DNA from: Stutzerimonas stutzeri
GTDB lineage: Bacteria > Pseudomonadota > Gammaproteobacteria > Pseudomonadales > Pseudomonadaceae
DNA: 64,000 nt
Reading direction: 5' to 3'
Assembly (NCBI RefSeq): GCF_024448955.1
Contig: NZ_JAMOIH010000005.1
Coordinates: 62,001-126,000 of the forward strand
Below, one piece after another: positions 20,086-29,590 of the stretch. Every line of letters begins with the position of its first letter. The stretch's first letter is position 1. The translations under genes were made by a program, and so were the position numbers. A model generated the notes under the pieces. That model worked only from the letters and a program-made list of their open reading frames with translations, searched no databases and had not been told where the DNA came from.

Positions 20086-20979
20086 ATGAGCAACTGGCTA
20101 GTAGACAAGCTGATCCCTTCGATCATGCGCTCGGAAACGCAGAAGAGTTCAGTACCCGAGGGCCTGTGGCACAAATGTCCGTCCTGCGAGGCGGTGCTAT
20201 ATCGCCCGGAGCTGGAAAAAACGCTGGATGTCTGCCCGAAATGCCAACATCACATGCGCATCGACGCACGCACGCGTCTGGATATTTTTCTTGACAAGGA
20301 GGGGCGCGAGGAGATCGGCGCCGACCTCGAGCCTGTCGATCGGCTGAAATTTCGCGACAGCAAGAAGTACAAGGATCGCCTGTCCGCGGCGCAGAAACAG
20401 ACCGGCGAAAAGGATGCGCTGGTCGCGATGCGGGGTACCTTGATGAACATGCCGGTCGTGGCCTGCGCGTTCGAGTTCTCCTTCATGGGCGGTTCCATGG
20501 GCGCGATCGTCGGGGAGCGTTTCGTTCAGGCCGCCAATGCTGCGCTTGAACAGCGTTGTCCGCTGATCTGCTTCGCAGCTTCCGGTGGTGCCCGCATGCA
20601 GGAAGCATTGATCTCACTTATGCAGATGGCCAAGACCTCCGCAGTGCTGGCCCGCATGCGCGAAGAAGGATTGCCGTTCATTTCCGTACTTACCGACCCG
20701 GTTTACGGCGGCGTATCGGCAAGTTTGGCCATGCTGGGCGATGTCATCGTCGCCGAGCCCAAGGCCCTGATCGGCTTTGCCGGGCCGCGCGTGATCGAGC
20801 AGACGGTGCGTGAAAAGCTGCCGGAAGGTTTTCAGCGCAGTGAGTTCCTGCTTGACCACGGTGCCATCGACCTGATCGTCCCGCGCTCCGAGTTGCGTCC
20901 TCGCTTGTCGCGTCTTCTCGCTCAGTTGCAACATCTGCCGACCCCGGCGGAGCCTGCCTTGGTAACGGCCAGCGCATGA
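20086..20979 (+). CDS. accD: Acetyl-CoA carboxylase carboxyltransferase beta subunit AccD
   Basis: 297 residues from ATG 20086 ([17 protein letters not shown]), with GTGGAG 9 bases upstream; an in-frame start at 20071 adds 5 residues and lies over the ribosome site. With AccA it transfers carboxyl from biotin to acetyl-CoA to form malonyl-CoA. A four-Cys zinc finger is visible ([14 protein letters not shown] then VCPKCQHH), as are the carboxyltransferase motifs [21 protein letters not shown] and [12 protein letters not shown]. The stop overlaps the folC start (ATGA), suggesting coupled translation. Confidence 0.97.
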   Translation: MSNWLVDKLIPSIMRSETQKSSVPEGLWHKCPSCEAVLYRPELEKTLDVCPKCQHHMRIDARTRLDIFLDKEGREEIGADLEPVDRLKFRDSKKYKDRLSAAQKQTGEKDALVAMRGTLMNMPVVACAFEFSFMGGSMGAIVGERFVQAANAALEQRCPLICFAASGGARMQEALISLMQMAKTSAVLARMREEGLPFISVLTDPVYGGVSASLAMLGDVIVAEPKALIGFAGPRVIEQTVREKLPEGFQRSEFLLDHGAIDLIVPRSELRPRLSRLLAQLQHLPTPAEPALVTASA

Positions 20980-22280
20980 GCCGGCGGAGTTTGCAGAACT
21001 GGCTCGATTATCTTGAGCAGCTGCATCCCACCACTATCGATATGGGCCTTGATCGCTGCCGTGAGGTGGCGACAAAGCTTGGCCTCAAGCGCCCGGCTCC
21101 CCAGGTGGTCACTGTCACCGGCACCAATGGCAAGGGGTCGACCTGCGCTTTCATCGCCCAAATGCTCGCTGGGCAGGGCAAGAAGGTGGGTGTCTACAGC
21201 TCGCCTCATCTGCTGCGTTACAACGAGCGCGTTCGTCTCAACGGGACGGATGCTAGTGACGAGGCGTTATGTGAAGCATTCGAGGCGGTCGAGCAAGCAC
21301 GAGGTTCAGTGTCACTGACCTATTTCGAAATGGGCACGCTCGCCGCTTTCTGGCTTTTCGAACGTGAGGCGCTGGACGCCGTGGTGCTGGAAGTCGGGCT
21401 GGGTGGCCGTCTCGACGCGGTGAATCTGATCGATGCCGACGTGGCGGTCGTTACCAATATTGGGCTGGACCATGCCGAATGGCTCGGCGATACGCGCGAA
21501 AGCGTGGCGTTTGAAAAAGCCGGAATATTCCGTCCCGCAAAGCCCGCCGTATGTGGTGATTCCGCTCCACCAGAATCGATGCTGAAAAATGCGACTGAGT
21601 CGGCAGTGCCGTTGCTGGTCCGTGGGCGCGATTTCGATCTGGCGATGGAGGCAACTCGTTGGCACTGGCGTGGCCGAGATGGGGCGGGCAACCCCCTAGA
21701 ACTGCGAAATCTGCCGATGCTGGCGCTGCCGCTGGAAAATGCAGCTGTGGCGATGCAAGCGTTTGCATTGCTCCAGTCGTCCTGGCAGCCGGAGCGGGTG
21801 GTGGAGGCTCTGCTGAGTACGCGTGTCACCGGGCGTCTGGATCGTCGTACGATCCGTTGGCAGGGGCGTGACTTGTCGATATTGCTCGATGTCGGGCACA
21901 ACCCGCACGCGGCAGAATATCTAGCCAGACACCTGCAGCGACAACCGAAGCCTGGTCGTCGGCTGGCGGTATTCGGTCTGCTGTCCGACAAGGATCTGGT
22001 TGGCGTGATCGATGCGCTGCTACCTGTGGTCGATGTCTGGGCGGTTGCTCCACTGGCTACGCCGCGCTCGCGCTCGGCAGCTGAGCTGAGTGCGGCATTG
22101 CTGGAACGCAATGCAAGCGTCACTATCTATCCGGGGATATCCCAGGCGCTCGAAGGGCAGTGCGATCTGGCTGTCGATGGCGATGAGATATTGCTGTTCG
22201 GGTCTTTTTACTGTGTGGCCGATGCGCTGAGCTGGATCGATCGGCACGCAACCAGTGGAGAACATGGTCTTGGTAGATAA
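20976..22280 (+). CDS. folC: Dihydrofolate synthase / folylpolyglutamate synthase FolC
   Basis: 434 residues. It adds glutamate to dihydropteroate and extends folate polyglutamate tails, using ATP. The P-loop [13 protein letters not shown], the Mur-ligase-like [31 protein letters not shown] and [13 protein letters not shown] motifs, and the C-terminal domain start [13 protein letters not shown] are all present. It overlaps accD by 4 bases at the 5' end and the DedD-like gene by 17 bases at the 3' end, so the three are likely co-translated. Confidence 0.96.
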   Translation: MSRRSLQNWLDYLEQLHPTTIDMGLDRCREVATKLGLKRPAPQVVTVTGTNGKGSTCAFIAQMLAGQGKKVGVYSSPHLLRYNERVRLNGTDASDEALCEAFEAVEQARGSVSLTYFEMGTLAAFWLFEREALDAVVLEVGLGGRLDAVNLIDADVAVVTNIGLDHAEWLGDTRESVAFEKAGIFRPAKPAVCGDSAPPESMLKNATESAVPLLVRGRDFDLAMEATRWHWRGRDGAGNPLELRNLPMLALPLENAAVAMQAFALLQSSWQPERVVEALLSTRVTGRLDRRTIRWQGRDLSILLDVGHNPHAAEYLARHLQRQPKPGRRLAVFGLLSDKDLVGVIDALLPVVDVWAVAPLATPRSRSAAELSAALLERNASVTIYPGISQALEGQCDLAVDGDEILLFGSFYCVADALSWIDRHATSGEHGLGR

Positions 22281-22890
22281 GGGATTGTTGCAGCGTATCG
22301 TTGGCGCCTTGGTGCTTCTGGCACTGGCGGTAATATTCGTTCCGATGCTGTTCAACCGCGAAGATGCCGGCCGGCAGATTGTCGTGGATGCGCCGGAAAT
22401 GCCCGAAGCGCCTGCTGCGCCTGTGATCGAGACGCAGCCTGTGGAGGTACCTGAGCCCGAGGTCGAGCCTTTCCCGGAAGAGTTCGAAATCATCGAGGAG
22501 AATGCAGCTTCCCAGCCTGAGGCGCCTGCGACTCCTATCAATCCGGCTCCAGCCTCTGCCGAGCCGGCGCCCGCGCCAGCAACACCTGAGCCGGTAACCG
22601 TCGAGGCGCCGTCGACCACTCCAGAAGAGAAGCGACTGGACACGGCCAATTTGCCGGTCAGTTGGTCGGTGCAGTTGGCCAGCCTCTCGAGTCGCGAGAA
22701 TGCCGACAAGCTGCAGAAGACGCTGCGTTCTCAGGGGTATAACGCTTATATACGTACCGCAGACGGGATGAACCGGGTCTTCGTCGGGCCGCTTGTCGAG
22801 CGAGCGGAAGCCAACCGCCTTCGTGATCAACTACAACGCCAGCAGAAGCTGAACGGGTTCGTAGTCCGTTTCAAGCCTGAACAGGGTTAA
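22264..22890 (+). CDS. dedD: DedD-like SPOR-domain cell division protein
   Basis: 208 residues from ATG 22264 ([30 protein letters not shown]); a GTG at 22255 is an alternative. A short cytoplasmic start and one membrane segment (about 11-29) are followed by a Pro/Glu/Ala-rich periplasmic linker (about 40-125) and a C-terminal SPOR domain (about 133-208, from SWSVQLASLSSRENADKL to FVVRFKPEQ). SPOR domains bind denuded glycan strands at the septum. The gene overlaps folC by 17 bases, the same order as in P. aeruginosa. Its SPOR domain closely resembles the one at the end of the secretin at 26424. Confidence 0.9.
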   Translation: MVLVDKGLLQRIVGALVLLALAVIFVPMLFNREDAGRQIVVDAPEMPEAPAAPVIETQPVEVPEPEVEPFPEEFEIIEENAASQPEAPATPINPAPASAEPAPAPATPEPVTVEAPSTTPEEKRLDTANLPVSWSVQLASLSSRENADKLQKTLRSQGYNAYIRTADGMNRVFVGPLVERAEANRLRDQLQRQQKLNGFVVRFKPEQG

Positions 22891-22934
22891 GCAAGGGGAC
22901 CTCAGGCTTGTCGCTGGTCGTCCCGCAGCTCCGC

Positions 22935-22983
22935 GGGTAAGCATGATTGTCTGCTTACCCCTTTGCGGGCGCTCTGCTAAAAT
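22935..22983 (+). promoter_or_regulatory. Hairpin and candidate promoter before cvpA
   Basis: A 9-bp perfect stem GGGTAAGCA/TGCTTACCC (22935-22943/22952-22960) with an 8-base loop lies between the SPOR gene and cvpA; there is no long T-run, so it is at best a weak terminator. A TAAAAT (22978-22983) 31 bases before the cvpA start could be a -10 box, with a poor TTACCC -35 at 22955-22960 at 17-base spacing. Confidence 0.35.
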
Positions 22984-23013
22984 GCGCCGCCTTTCTCCTT
23001 AGCAGGAAACCCT

Positions 23014-23526
23014 GTGACGCTCACCTGGGTCGATTGGGCGTTTATCGCCGTTGTGGTCATTTCCAGCCTGATCAGCTTGAAACGCGGCTTCGTCAAGGAA
23101 GCGCTTTCGCTGCTTACCTGGATCATTGCTGGCGTGGTCGCCTGGATGTTCGGTGGTGCGCTGTCCCATCATCTTGCCGAGTTCATCAGTACCCCTTCTT
23201 TTCAGGTCATCGCGGCATGCGCGATTCTTTTCATCGTGACGCTACTGGTCGGCGCGCTGGTTAATTTCCTCATCGGGGAGCTGGTTCGGGTAACCGGCTT
23301 GTCAGGCACGGATCGCTTTCTTGGAATGGTATTCGGTGCGGCTCGTGGCGGGCTATTGATCGTTGTGCTCGTTGGTCTGCTCAGCCTCGCGCCTGTACAC
23401 CAGGATCCGTGGTGGCGTGAATCGACACTACTGCCCCATTTTCTGTTAGTTGCCGACTGGTCGAAAAACCTGATTCTCGGGTTTGGAAGCCAATGGGTAG
23501 CCGGCTCGCTCGATGCTTCCGGCTGA
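23014..23526 (+). CDS. cvpA: CvpA-family inner membrane protein (GTG start)
   Basis: 170 residues from GTG 23014 (MTLTWVDWAFIAVVVISSLISLKRGFVKEALSLL), with AGCAGGAAA 6-14 bases upstream. Four membrane segments are visible in the first 115 residues, along with the family RGFVKE and GxxDRxLGxxFGxxRG-like GTDRFLGMVFGAARG motif. CvpA was named for colicin V production, but its likely general role is in envelope integrity. It precedes purF by 85 bases, an association shared with enterobacteria and pseudomonads. Confidence 0.93.
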   Translation: MTLTWVDWAFIAVVVISSLISLKRGFVKEALSLLTWIIAGVVAWMFGGALSHHLAEFISTPSFQVIAACAILFIVTLLVGALVNFLIGELVRVTGLSGTDRFLGMVFGAARGGLLIVVLVGLLSLAPVHQDPWWRESTLLPHFLLVADWSKNLILGFGSQWVAGSLDASG

Positions 23527-23611
23527 GACGAGCGTTCTTCAACGGGTGTGCCGAGGGCCTCAGGTCTGTGTCATGTCCGGGTCAGCCTGTATTAACTGAG
23601 AGGTTCCTTGC

Positions 23612-25117
23612 ATGTGTGGCATTGTCGGCATTGTCGGTAAGTCAAACGTCAATCAGGCGTTATATGACGCACTTACCGTACTGCAACATCGTGGGCAGGA
23701 TGCGGCGGGAATCGTAACCAGTGACGGCGGCAAGCTGTTTCTGCGCAAGGACAACGGGTTGGTCCGCGACGTCTTTCAACAGCGTCACATGCAGCGTCTG
23801 GTCGGTAATATGGGAATCGGTCACGTACGTTATCCCACTGCGGGCAGCTCCAGCTCGGCGGAGGCGCAGCCGTTCTATGTGAACTCCCCGTATGGCATTA
23901 CGCTGGCGCACAACGGCAACCTGACCAACGTCGATCAGCTGACCAAGGAAATCTACGAATCCGACCTGCGCCACGTGAACACCAACTCCGATTCGGAAGT
24001 GCTGCTCAACGTGTTCGCTCATGAGTTGGCGGTGCGAGGCAAGCTGCAGCCCACCGAAGAGGACGTTTTCGCGGCCGTGGCCAAGGTCCATGAGCGTTGT
24101 GTCGGCGGCTACGCGGTGGTGGCCATGGTGACGGGCTACGGCATCGTCGGTTTCCGCGACCCGAATGCCATTCGCCCAATCGTGTTCGGTCAGCGGCATA
24201 CCGAGCACGGCGTCGAATACATGATCGCCTCCGAAAGCGTCGCGCTGGATGTGCTGGGCTTCTCGTTGATCCGGGATCTCGCGCCCGGCGAAGCGGTTTA
24301 CATCACATCGGACGGCAAGCTGCATACCCGTCAGTGCGCGCCGAACCCCCATTACGCGCCTTGCATCTTCGAGCACGTCTACCTTGCGCGCTCGGATTCC
24401 CTGATGGATGGCGTGTCGGTATACAAGGCCCGTCTGCGGATGGGCGAAAAGCTGGCCGACAAGATTCTTCGCGAACGTCCGGATCACGATATCGACGTGG
24501 TCATTCCGATTCCTGACACTAGCCGTACTGCAGCGCTTGAGCTGGCTAACCGGCTGGGTGTCAAGTTTCGAGAAGGCTTCGTCAAGAACCGCTACATCGG
24601 CCGGACCTTCATCATGCCGGGGCAGGCGGCGCGCAAGAAATCGGTTCGGCAGAAGCTCAATGCCATCGATCTCGAATTCCGTGGCAAGAACGTCATGTTG
24701 GTGGACGACTCCATCGTCCGCGGTACTACCTGCAAGCAGATCATCCAGATGGCCCGCGAAGCAGGGGCGAAGAATGTCTATTTCTGCTCCGCCGCACCGG
24801 CCGTTCGCTACCCGAACGTCTACGGCATCGACATGCCCAGCGCCCACGAGCTCATCGCACATAATCGCAGCACCGAGGAAGTCGCAGAACTGATCGGCGC
24901 CGACTGGCTGGTTTATCAGGATCTGGATGATCTGATCGATGCGGTCGGTGGCGGCAAGGTGAAGATCGAGAATTTCGATTGCGCGGTATTCGATGGCAAA
25001 TACGTGACCGGCGATATCGATGAGGTCTACCTGCACAAAATCGAGCAGGCACGTAACGACTTGAGCAAAAGCAAGAGCATCACGGGCAGCGCTATCATCG
25101 ATCTACATAACAACTGA
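23612..25117 (+). CDS. purF: Amidophosphoribosyltransferase PurF
   Basis: 501 residues. It makes phosphoribosylamine from PRPP and glutamine, the committed step of purine synthesis. MCGIVGIVG supplies the N-terminal catalytic Cys after Met removal; the class II glutaminase domain covers about 1-240 and the phosphoribosyltransferase domain about 260-470, with the PRPP loop [13 protein letters not shown]. Length equals the family norm. It lies between cvpA and metZ with short spacers; no operator was identified. Confidence 0.97.
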   Translation: MCGIVGIVGKSNVNQALYDALTVLQHRGQDAAGIVTSDGGKLFLRKDNGLVRDVFQQRHMQRLVGNMGIGHVRYPTAGSSSSAEAQPFYVNSPYGITLAHNGNLTNVDQLTKEIYESDLRHVNTNSDSEVLLNVFAHELAVRGKLQPTEEDVFAAVAKVHERCVGGYAVVAMVTGYGIVGFRDPNAIRPIVFGQRHTEHGVEYMIASESVALDVLGFSLIRDLAPGEAVYITSDGKLHTRQCAPNPHYAPCIFEHVYLARSDSLMDGVSVYKARLRMGEKLADKILRERPDHDIDVVIPIPDTSRTAALELANRLGVKFREGFVKNRYIGRTFIMPGQAARKKSVRQKLNAIDLEFRGKNVMLVDDSIVRGTTCKQIIQMAREAGAKNVYFCSAAPAVRYPNVYGIDMPSAHELIAHNRSTEEVAELIGADWLVYQDLDDLIDAVGGGKVKIENFDCAVFDGKYVTGDIDEVYLHKIEQARNDLSKSKSITGSAIIDLHNN

Positions 25118-25162
25118 TCGACAACCCGGCGGCTTGCCGCCTCCGTTCAGGGTGGACAATTT

Positions 25163-26374
25163 ATGACAACTGACTGGGACGCAGGCCGGCTGGACAGTGA
25201 TCTGTCCGGAGTGGGCATGGATACACTGGCTGTTCGTGCGGGCCAGCGCCGCTCGCCCGAAGGTGAGCATGGCGAGCCGCTGTTCTTCACATCCAGCTAT
25301 GTGTTCCGGAGTGCCGCCGACGCCGCCGCACGTTTTGCCGGCGAAGTGCCGGGAAATGTCTATTCGCGCTATACCAACCCCACAGTGCGTGCGTTCGAAG
25401 AGCGTATCGCTGCGATGGAGGGTGCCGAGCAGGCCGTAGCGACCGCATCTGGGATGGCTGCGATCCTGGCAACGGTGATGAGCCTGTGCTCCGCCGGCGA
25501 TCATGTGCTCGTTTCGCGCAGCGTCTTCGGTGCGACGGTTTCGTTGTTCGAGAAATATCTGAAACGCTTCGGGCTTGAAGTGGACTACGTTCCGCTCACA
25601 GAGGTTGACGTTTGGGAGCCCGCATTCAAATCCAATACCCGCCTGGTATTCGTCGAGTCACCTTCGAACCCGCTTGCCGAGTTGGTCGATATCGAGGCGT
25701 TGGCCGAACTCTGCCATGCCAAGGGCGCCATGCTGGCGGTAGATAACTGCTTTTGCACACCGGTCCTGCAGCAACCGTTGGCGCTCGGCGCTGACATCGT
25801 TATTCATTCCGCCACCAAGTACATCGACGGCCAGGGGCGCTGTCTGGGCGGCGTGGTGGCCGGCCGAGCCGAGCAGATGAAAGAAGTGGTGGGCTTTCTG
25901 CGCACGGCGGGTCCGACGTTGAGCCCGTTCAATGCCTGGGTGTTTCTCAAGGGGCTGGAGACCCTGCGGCTGCGTATGCAGGCGCATTGCGCAAACGCGC
26001 AAGCGCTCGCCGAGTGGCTCGAGCAGCAACCGGGTGTAGAAAAAGTCTATTACGCGGGCTTGTCCAGTCATCCGCAGCATGAACTGGCCAAGCGTCAACA
26101 GAAGGGCTTTGGGGCTGTGCTGAGCTTCGAGGTGGCGGGGGGCAAGGAGGGTGCGTGGCGCTTTATCGACGCGACCCGGCTGATCTCCATCACCGCCAAT
26201 CTGGGCGATAGCAAGACCACCATCACTCATCCAGGGTCGACTACTCACGGTCGGCTTTCGCCGGAAGATCGTGCAACCGCTGGCATCCGTGACAGTCTGA
26301 TCCGTGTGGCCGTGGGCCTGGAAGATGTGGCTGACTTGAAAGCCGACCTAGCCCGAGGGCTGGCTGCGTTGTGA
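25163..26374 (+). CDS. metZ: O-succinylhomoserine sulfhydrylase MetZ
   Basis: 403 residues. A PLP enzyme of the Cys/Met metabolism family that makes homocysteine directly from O-succinylhomoserine and sulfide. The PLP lysine is Lys219 in IHSATKYIDGQGR; the substrate-side YSRYTNPT and the C-terminal TTITHPGSTTHGRLSPE are intact. Pseudomonads use this direct sulfhydrylation route. It is next to purF as in P. aeruginosa and is followed by an inverted repeat that probably terminates it and the convergent gspD. Confidence 0.95.
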   Translation: MTTDWDAGRLDSDLSGVGMDTLAVRAGQRRSPEGEHGEPLFFTSSYVFRSAADAAARFAGEVPGNVYSRYTNPTVRAFEERIAAMEGAEQAVATASGMAAILATVMSLCSAGDHVLVSRSVFGATVSLFEKYLKRFGLEVDYVPLTEVDVWEPAFKSNTRLVFVESPSNPLAELVDIEALAELCHAKGAMLAVDNCFCTPVLQQPLALGADIVIHSATKYIDGQGRCLGGVVAGRAEQMKEVVGFLRTAGPTLSPFNAWVFLKGLETLRLRMQAHCANAQALAEWLEQQPGVEKVYYAGLSSHPQHELAKRQQKGFGAVLSFEVAGGKEGAWRFIDATRLISITANLGDSKTTITHPGSTTHGRLSPEDRATAGIRDSLIRVAVGLEDVADLKADLARGLAAL

Positions 26375-26376
26375 TG

Positions 26377-26410
26377 CTGAATTGAGGACGAAGGATCGTC
26401 CTCAATTCGG
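26377..26410. terminator. Bidirectional terminator-like hairpin between metZ and gspD
   Basis: A perfect 12-bp stem GAATTGAGGACG/CGTCCTCAATTC (26379-26390/26397-26408), extended by a G-T and a C-G pair, with loop AAGGAT. It lies between two convergent genes, 4 bases after metZ ends and 14 bases before the gspD stop. No strong T-run, so termination strength is uncertain. Confidence 0.6.
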
Positions 26411-26423
26411 ATTGCACGGTATC

Positions 26424-28691
26424 TCAGTTGTCCCCAGCTTCGAAGTTCACTACGAAACCGTCCAGGCGCTGTTCCTCGGAGAGCTGGTCGCGGATCCGGC
26501 TGGCTTCCTGGCGCTGTTCCATTGGCCCGACGAATATGCGATGTGTCCGGCCTGTCGTTCTTATATAGGTATCGAACCCTTCAGCACCCAGCTTTCCCCG
26601 TAGCGCTTCGGCGCTGTCGCGGTTCTGTAGGCTGGCTACTTGGACGGCCCAGCCCGAGCGAATCGATGACTGTTCCCTTTGCGGCATGGGAGCGGAGACT
26701 GCCGGGGCTCGTTGTGTTGCCGGCGCTCTGGGAATCGCACGGCGCTGCTCCGGTTCGTTAGAGCGAAGATCGATAGCCGGTGCTGGCTGACCTTGGCCGT
26801 CAAACAGCCGCTCGGGCGTGGCAGGGAGGATGCTCGGGCTGTCCGAGCCGGTCTCGATGACCCGGATATCGCTGTATTTCTTGCCGGACAGCGCTGCCAG
26901 CCCGGCGCGATCGCGAATAACGGTCGGGCGCAGAAACACCATTAGATTGCGCTTGATGTGAGTTTCCTGAGTAGAACGAAACAGCGCGCCTAGGAACGGG
27001 ATATCTCCGAGGAGCGGGACCTTCGAGTCGGTGCGGGTAACGTCGTCCTGAATGAGGCCCCCCAGCACGATCACTTGGCCGTCTTCCGCGAGGATGGTGC
27101 TCTTGATCGAACGCTTGTTCGTCACCAAGTCGACCGCTTGCGCCGACAGCGATGCCGATGGTGCGATCGTGGAAATCTCTTGTTCGATTTCCAGGCGCAG
27201 CGTGGCTCCGTCATTGATGTGCGGCACCACCTTCAGCGTTACACCCACGTCCTGGCGTTCGATGGTGGTAAACGGATTGTTTGCGCCGGACGAGTCCGTG
27301 GTGTAACTGCCGGTCTGAAAGGGCACGTTCTGCCCGACGAGAATTTCGGCTTCCTGGTTGTCCAGTGTCAGCAGACTGGGCGTCGACAAGAGGTTGCTCT
27401 TGCTGTTGGCTGACAATGCAGTGATCAATGCGCCGAAGCTGCGCGTGCCGACCCCAATAATCGCGCCATCAGGAAGGTTGCTTGGAATCTCGTTCTCGTT
27501 GATCGAATTGAGCACACTGCCGATGGATATGCCGGTATTGCCGAAGCTGACGCCGCCGGCACCGCCTGTGCCTCCGCGCGCATCGACCGCCCACTGGACG
27601 CCGAGTGCGTCGGTGATATCGCCGGAAACTTCGACGATGGCAGCCTCGACCATGACCTGCGCACGTGGAATATCGAGCTGACGTACGATCGACTCCAGGG
27701 TGCCGATCAGCTCGGGCTCGGCGAGCATGACCAGGGCGTTGAGGCTTTCATCGGCGCGAATCAGGATGTTCTGCGAACGGCCGCCCTGAACCTCGCCATC
27801 CACTGGTGTTGCGAGACCTTCGGAAATATCGCCGAGGGTCTCGGCCAAGGACTTGGCATCGTTATGGCGCAGGCGGATGACGCGCGTATTGGCCGATCGG
27901 GTGCTTGGCGTGTCGAGTGTCCTCGCCAGATTGGCAAGTTTCTGCCGCGCCTGTTCCGGCCCGGTAAAGATCAGTCGATTGGTGCGCGAATCGGCAATGA
28001 TCTGTGCGCCTGCGGTATCCCGGGCTTCGCCCCGTGCCAGCGTGTTGCGCAGCACCTCGGCAATGTCCACGGCCCAGCCATACTGCAGATTGACCACGCT
28101 GTGGTCGTCGGTTTGGGCGCGGTCGAGCTGGCGGACCAGATCTTCGATGCGCGCGATGTTTGCGCTGCGATCACTGATGATCAGTGCATTGGCCGAACCG
28201 ACCGCGGCCAGATGGCCATATTGCGGGACCAGCGGGCGAATCAGTGGAATCAATTCGGTGGCAGAGGTGTGCTGGACCTGGATGACACGGGTTTCCAGCA
28301 GATCGCCGCCGGCCGGTCCTCCGCCTGCCTCCGATTTTGCTTCTGCGTTCGGCACGATTCGCGTGACTTCGCCCTGGGTGAGCACGCTGAAACCGTGAGT
28401 CGCCATGACCGACAGGAATAGCTGGTAGACCTCTGCTAGCGAGAGCGTCGTCGATGACACGACACTGACCTGTCCCTTGACCCGTGGGTCCACGATGAAG
28501 GTCTGCCCCGTCAGTTGGCTGATCTGATCGACGAAGGCGCGAATGTCGGCGTCCTTGAGGTTGATCGTCCAGCCGTCCTGTTGGGTTTCGCTCGGCTCGA
28601 TTCCGGGGTCGACCGCCAGCAAGGGTAGGGGAGCGGCGAGTACGCCAACGGCGATCAAGGCAATCAACGGGCGAGAGGAAAAAGGCAGCAT
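26424..28691 (-). CDS. gspD: Type II secretion secretin GspD (XcpQ-like) with C-terminal SPOR domain
   Basis: 755 residues. The signal peptide is about 1-26. N0 domain about 37-115 (WTINLKDADIRAFVDQISQLTGQTFIVDP), N1 to N3 domains about 130-345, then the secretin domain about 345-605 with VPFQTGSY, VGVTLKVVPHINDG and the signature VPLLGDIPFLGALFRS. This forms the outer membrane channel for folded exoproteins. After a Pro/Arg/Ala linker (about 610-678), residues about 680-755 (26424-26660) are an intact SPOR domain (SGWAVQVASLQNRDSAEAL to GFVVNFEAGD), not part of P. aeruginosa XcpQ (about 658 residues). SPOR domains bind denuded peptidoglycan; here it sits where the pilotin-binding S-domain is usual. 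gspC precedes it by 3 bases; no gspE-M genes are nearby. Confidence 0.93.
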   Translation of the reverse strand: MLPFSSRPLIALIAVGVLAAPLPLLAVDPGIEPSETQQDGWTINLKDADIRAFVDQISQLTGQTFIVDPRVKGQVSVVSSTTLSLAEVYQLFLSVMATHGFSVLTQGEVTRIVPNAEAKSEAGGGPAGGDLLETRVIQVQHTSATELIPLIRPLVPQYGHLAAVGSANALIISDRSANIARIEDLVRQLDRAQTDDHSVVNLQYGWAVDIAEVLRNTLARGEARDTAGAQIIADSRTNRLIFTGPEQARQKLANLARTLDTPSTRSANTRVIRLRHNDAKSLAETLGDISEGLATPVDGEVQGGRSQNILIRADESLNALVMLAEPELIGTLESIVRQLDIPRAQVMVEAAIVEVSGDITDALGVQWAVDARGGTGGAGGVSFGNTGISIGSVLNSINENEIPSNLPDGAIIGVGTRSFGALITALSANSKSNLLSTPSLLTLDNQEAEILVGQNVPFQTGSYTTDSSGANNPFTTIERQDVGVTLKVVPHINDGATLRLEIEQEISTIAPSASLSAQAVDLVTNKRSIKSTILAEDGQVIVLGGLIQDDVTRTDSKVPLLGDIPFLGALFRSTQETHIKRNLMVFLRPTVIRDRAGLAALSGKKYSDIRVIETGSDSPSILPATPERLFDGQGQPAPAIDLRSNEPEQRRAIPRAPATQRAPAVSAPMPQREQSSIRSGWAVQVASLQNRDSAEALRGKLGAEGFDTYIRTTGRTHRIFVGPMEQRQEASRIRDQLSEEQRLDGFVVNFEAGDN

Positions 28692-28694
28692 CAG

Positions 28695-29432
28695 TCAGTC
28701 GTCTTCCGTGGGCTGTTCATCGGTGGGCATGGTTTCTGGTGGGCTGGTGGCCCCTTCCATCTGTTGGCGGAGCGCTTCCATCTGCTGTTGCAGCATTTCC
28801 GCTTGCGGGTCGACGTAATCCGTCTCCGCAGGGTCGCTATAGTCCGGCAGGTTGTCAGGTACCGCCGTAGCGGAGCGAACGCTCGGGAAATACAGGCTTT
28901 CGACGCGGCCGCCTCTCAGTATTTCGACTCTGTCAGGGTGAACGCTGTGCAGGCTGACATCCGGTTCCAGTTCCTCTTCGACCCGATATAGCTGTGGTGG
29001 AAAGCCGCTCAGCTGGATTATTGCCGTGGAACGGGCCGGATCGGCGTGTACGAAGCTGCCTAGCAAGGTCAGGTCGGAATTTGATATCCCGGCTGTGTAG
29101 CTCTGACTGGTAGACACAGGGGTGCCGAATAGACTTTCCATGCGTTGCAGATCCGGCGCGACGCCCGCTGGCTGGCTGCTCTGCGCGGCAGCCGCCGAGG
29201 GCGCCTGGGTAAGCTGCAGCCATTCCCTGATCTGACCAGCCAGATAGAGACCGAAGAGCACGACGATAGCCGCGCTGATGATCAGCGGCGCGTGTTGGCG
29301 AACGTTCTGCAGGGCGGCGGTGGAAGCCAAGCCAGGCACTCCGTGAAACTGAATAAGGGTGTGAACGCTGTTTGGGTAGAGGTTGGTGGGTACCGTCGAT
29401 GTCCGGCATGCCTGGAGTCTAGACCAGACCAT
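28695..29432 (-). CDS. gspC: Type II secretion inner-membrane protein GspC (XcpP-like)
   Basis: 245 residues from ATG 29432, or 214 from GTG 29339; neither has a good ribosome site, so the start is uncertain. The membrane segment HAPLIISAAIVVLFGLYLAGQI lies near residue 50 (ATG) or 18 (GTG); the second fits the family better. The HR domain follows (LFGTPVSTSQS, LTLLGSFVHADPARSTAII, VSLHSVHPDRVEILRGGRVESLYF). Instead of a PDZ domain the C terminus has a short Gln/Met-rich coiled coil (EMLQQQMEALRQQMEG) and an acidic tail, as in XcpP. GspC links the inner-membrane platform to the secretin N0 domain. gspD starts 3 bases downstream. Confidence 0.85.
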   Translation of the reverse strand: MVWSRLQACRTSTVPTNLYPNSVHTLIQFHGVPGLASTAALQNVRQHAPLIISAAIVVLFGLYLAGQIREWLQLTQAPSAAAAQSSQPAGVAPDLQRMESLFGTPVSTSQSYTAGISNSDLTLLGSFVHADPARSTAIIQLSGFPPQLYRVEEELEPDVSLHSVHPDRVEILRGGRVESLYFPSVRSATAVPDNLPDYSDPAETDYVDPQAEMLQQQMEALRQQMEGATSPPETMPTDEQPTEDD

Positions 29433-29561
29433 GACAACTGAAGCACCTAAAATAGCCAGTGCAAATGACTGTTTTTCAGGCAAAAGGTGCCCGGCAACGT
29501 GCGATTCCTGGCAGTGATTGCAAATGGCCGGATTTTTTCTGGAAAAAAACGCTGCGCACAG

Positions 29562-29590
29562 TTGACTTGGTTCGGGTGGATGCGTAAATT
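29562..29590 (+). promoter_or_regulatory. Sigma-70 promoter for tRNA-Asp
   Basis: TTGACT (29562-29567), exactly 17 bases, TAAATT (29585-29590). A GC-rich discriminator (GCGCGCC) follows, typical of stringently controlled stable-RNA promoters. Predicted transcript start near 29597, about 86 bases before the tRNA. Confidence 0.7.

Noticed and set aside
23660..25036. 458-codon open frame antisense to purF
   Set aside because: Shadow of purF; no recognisable domain and no ribosome site.
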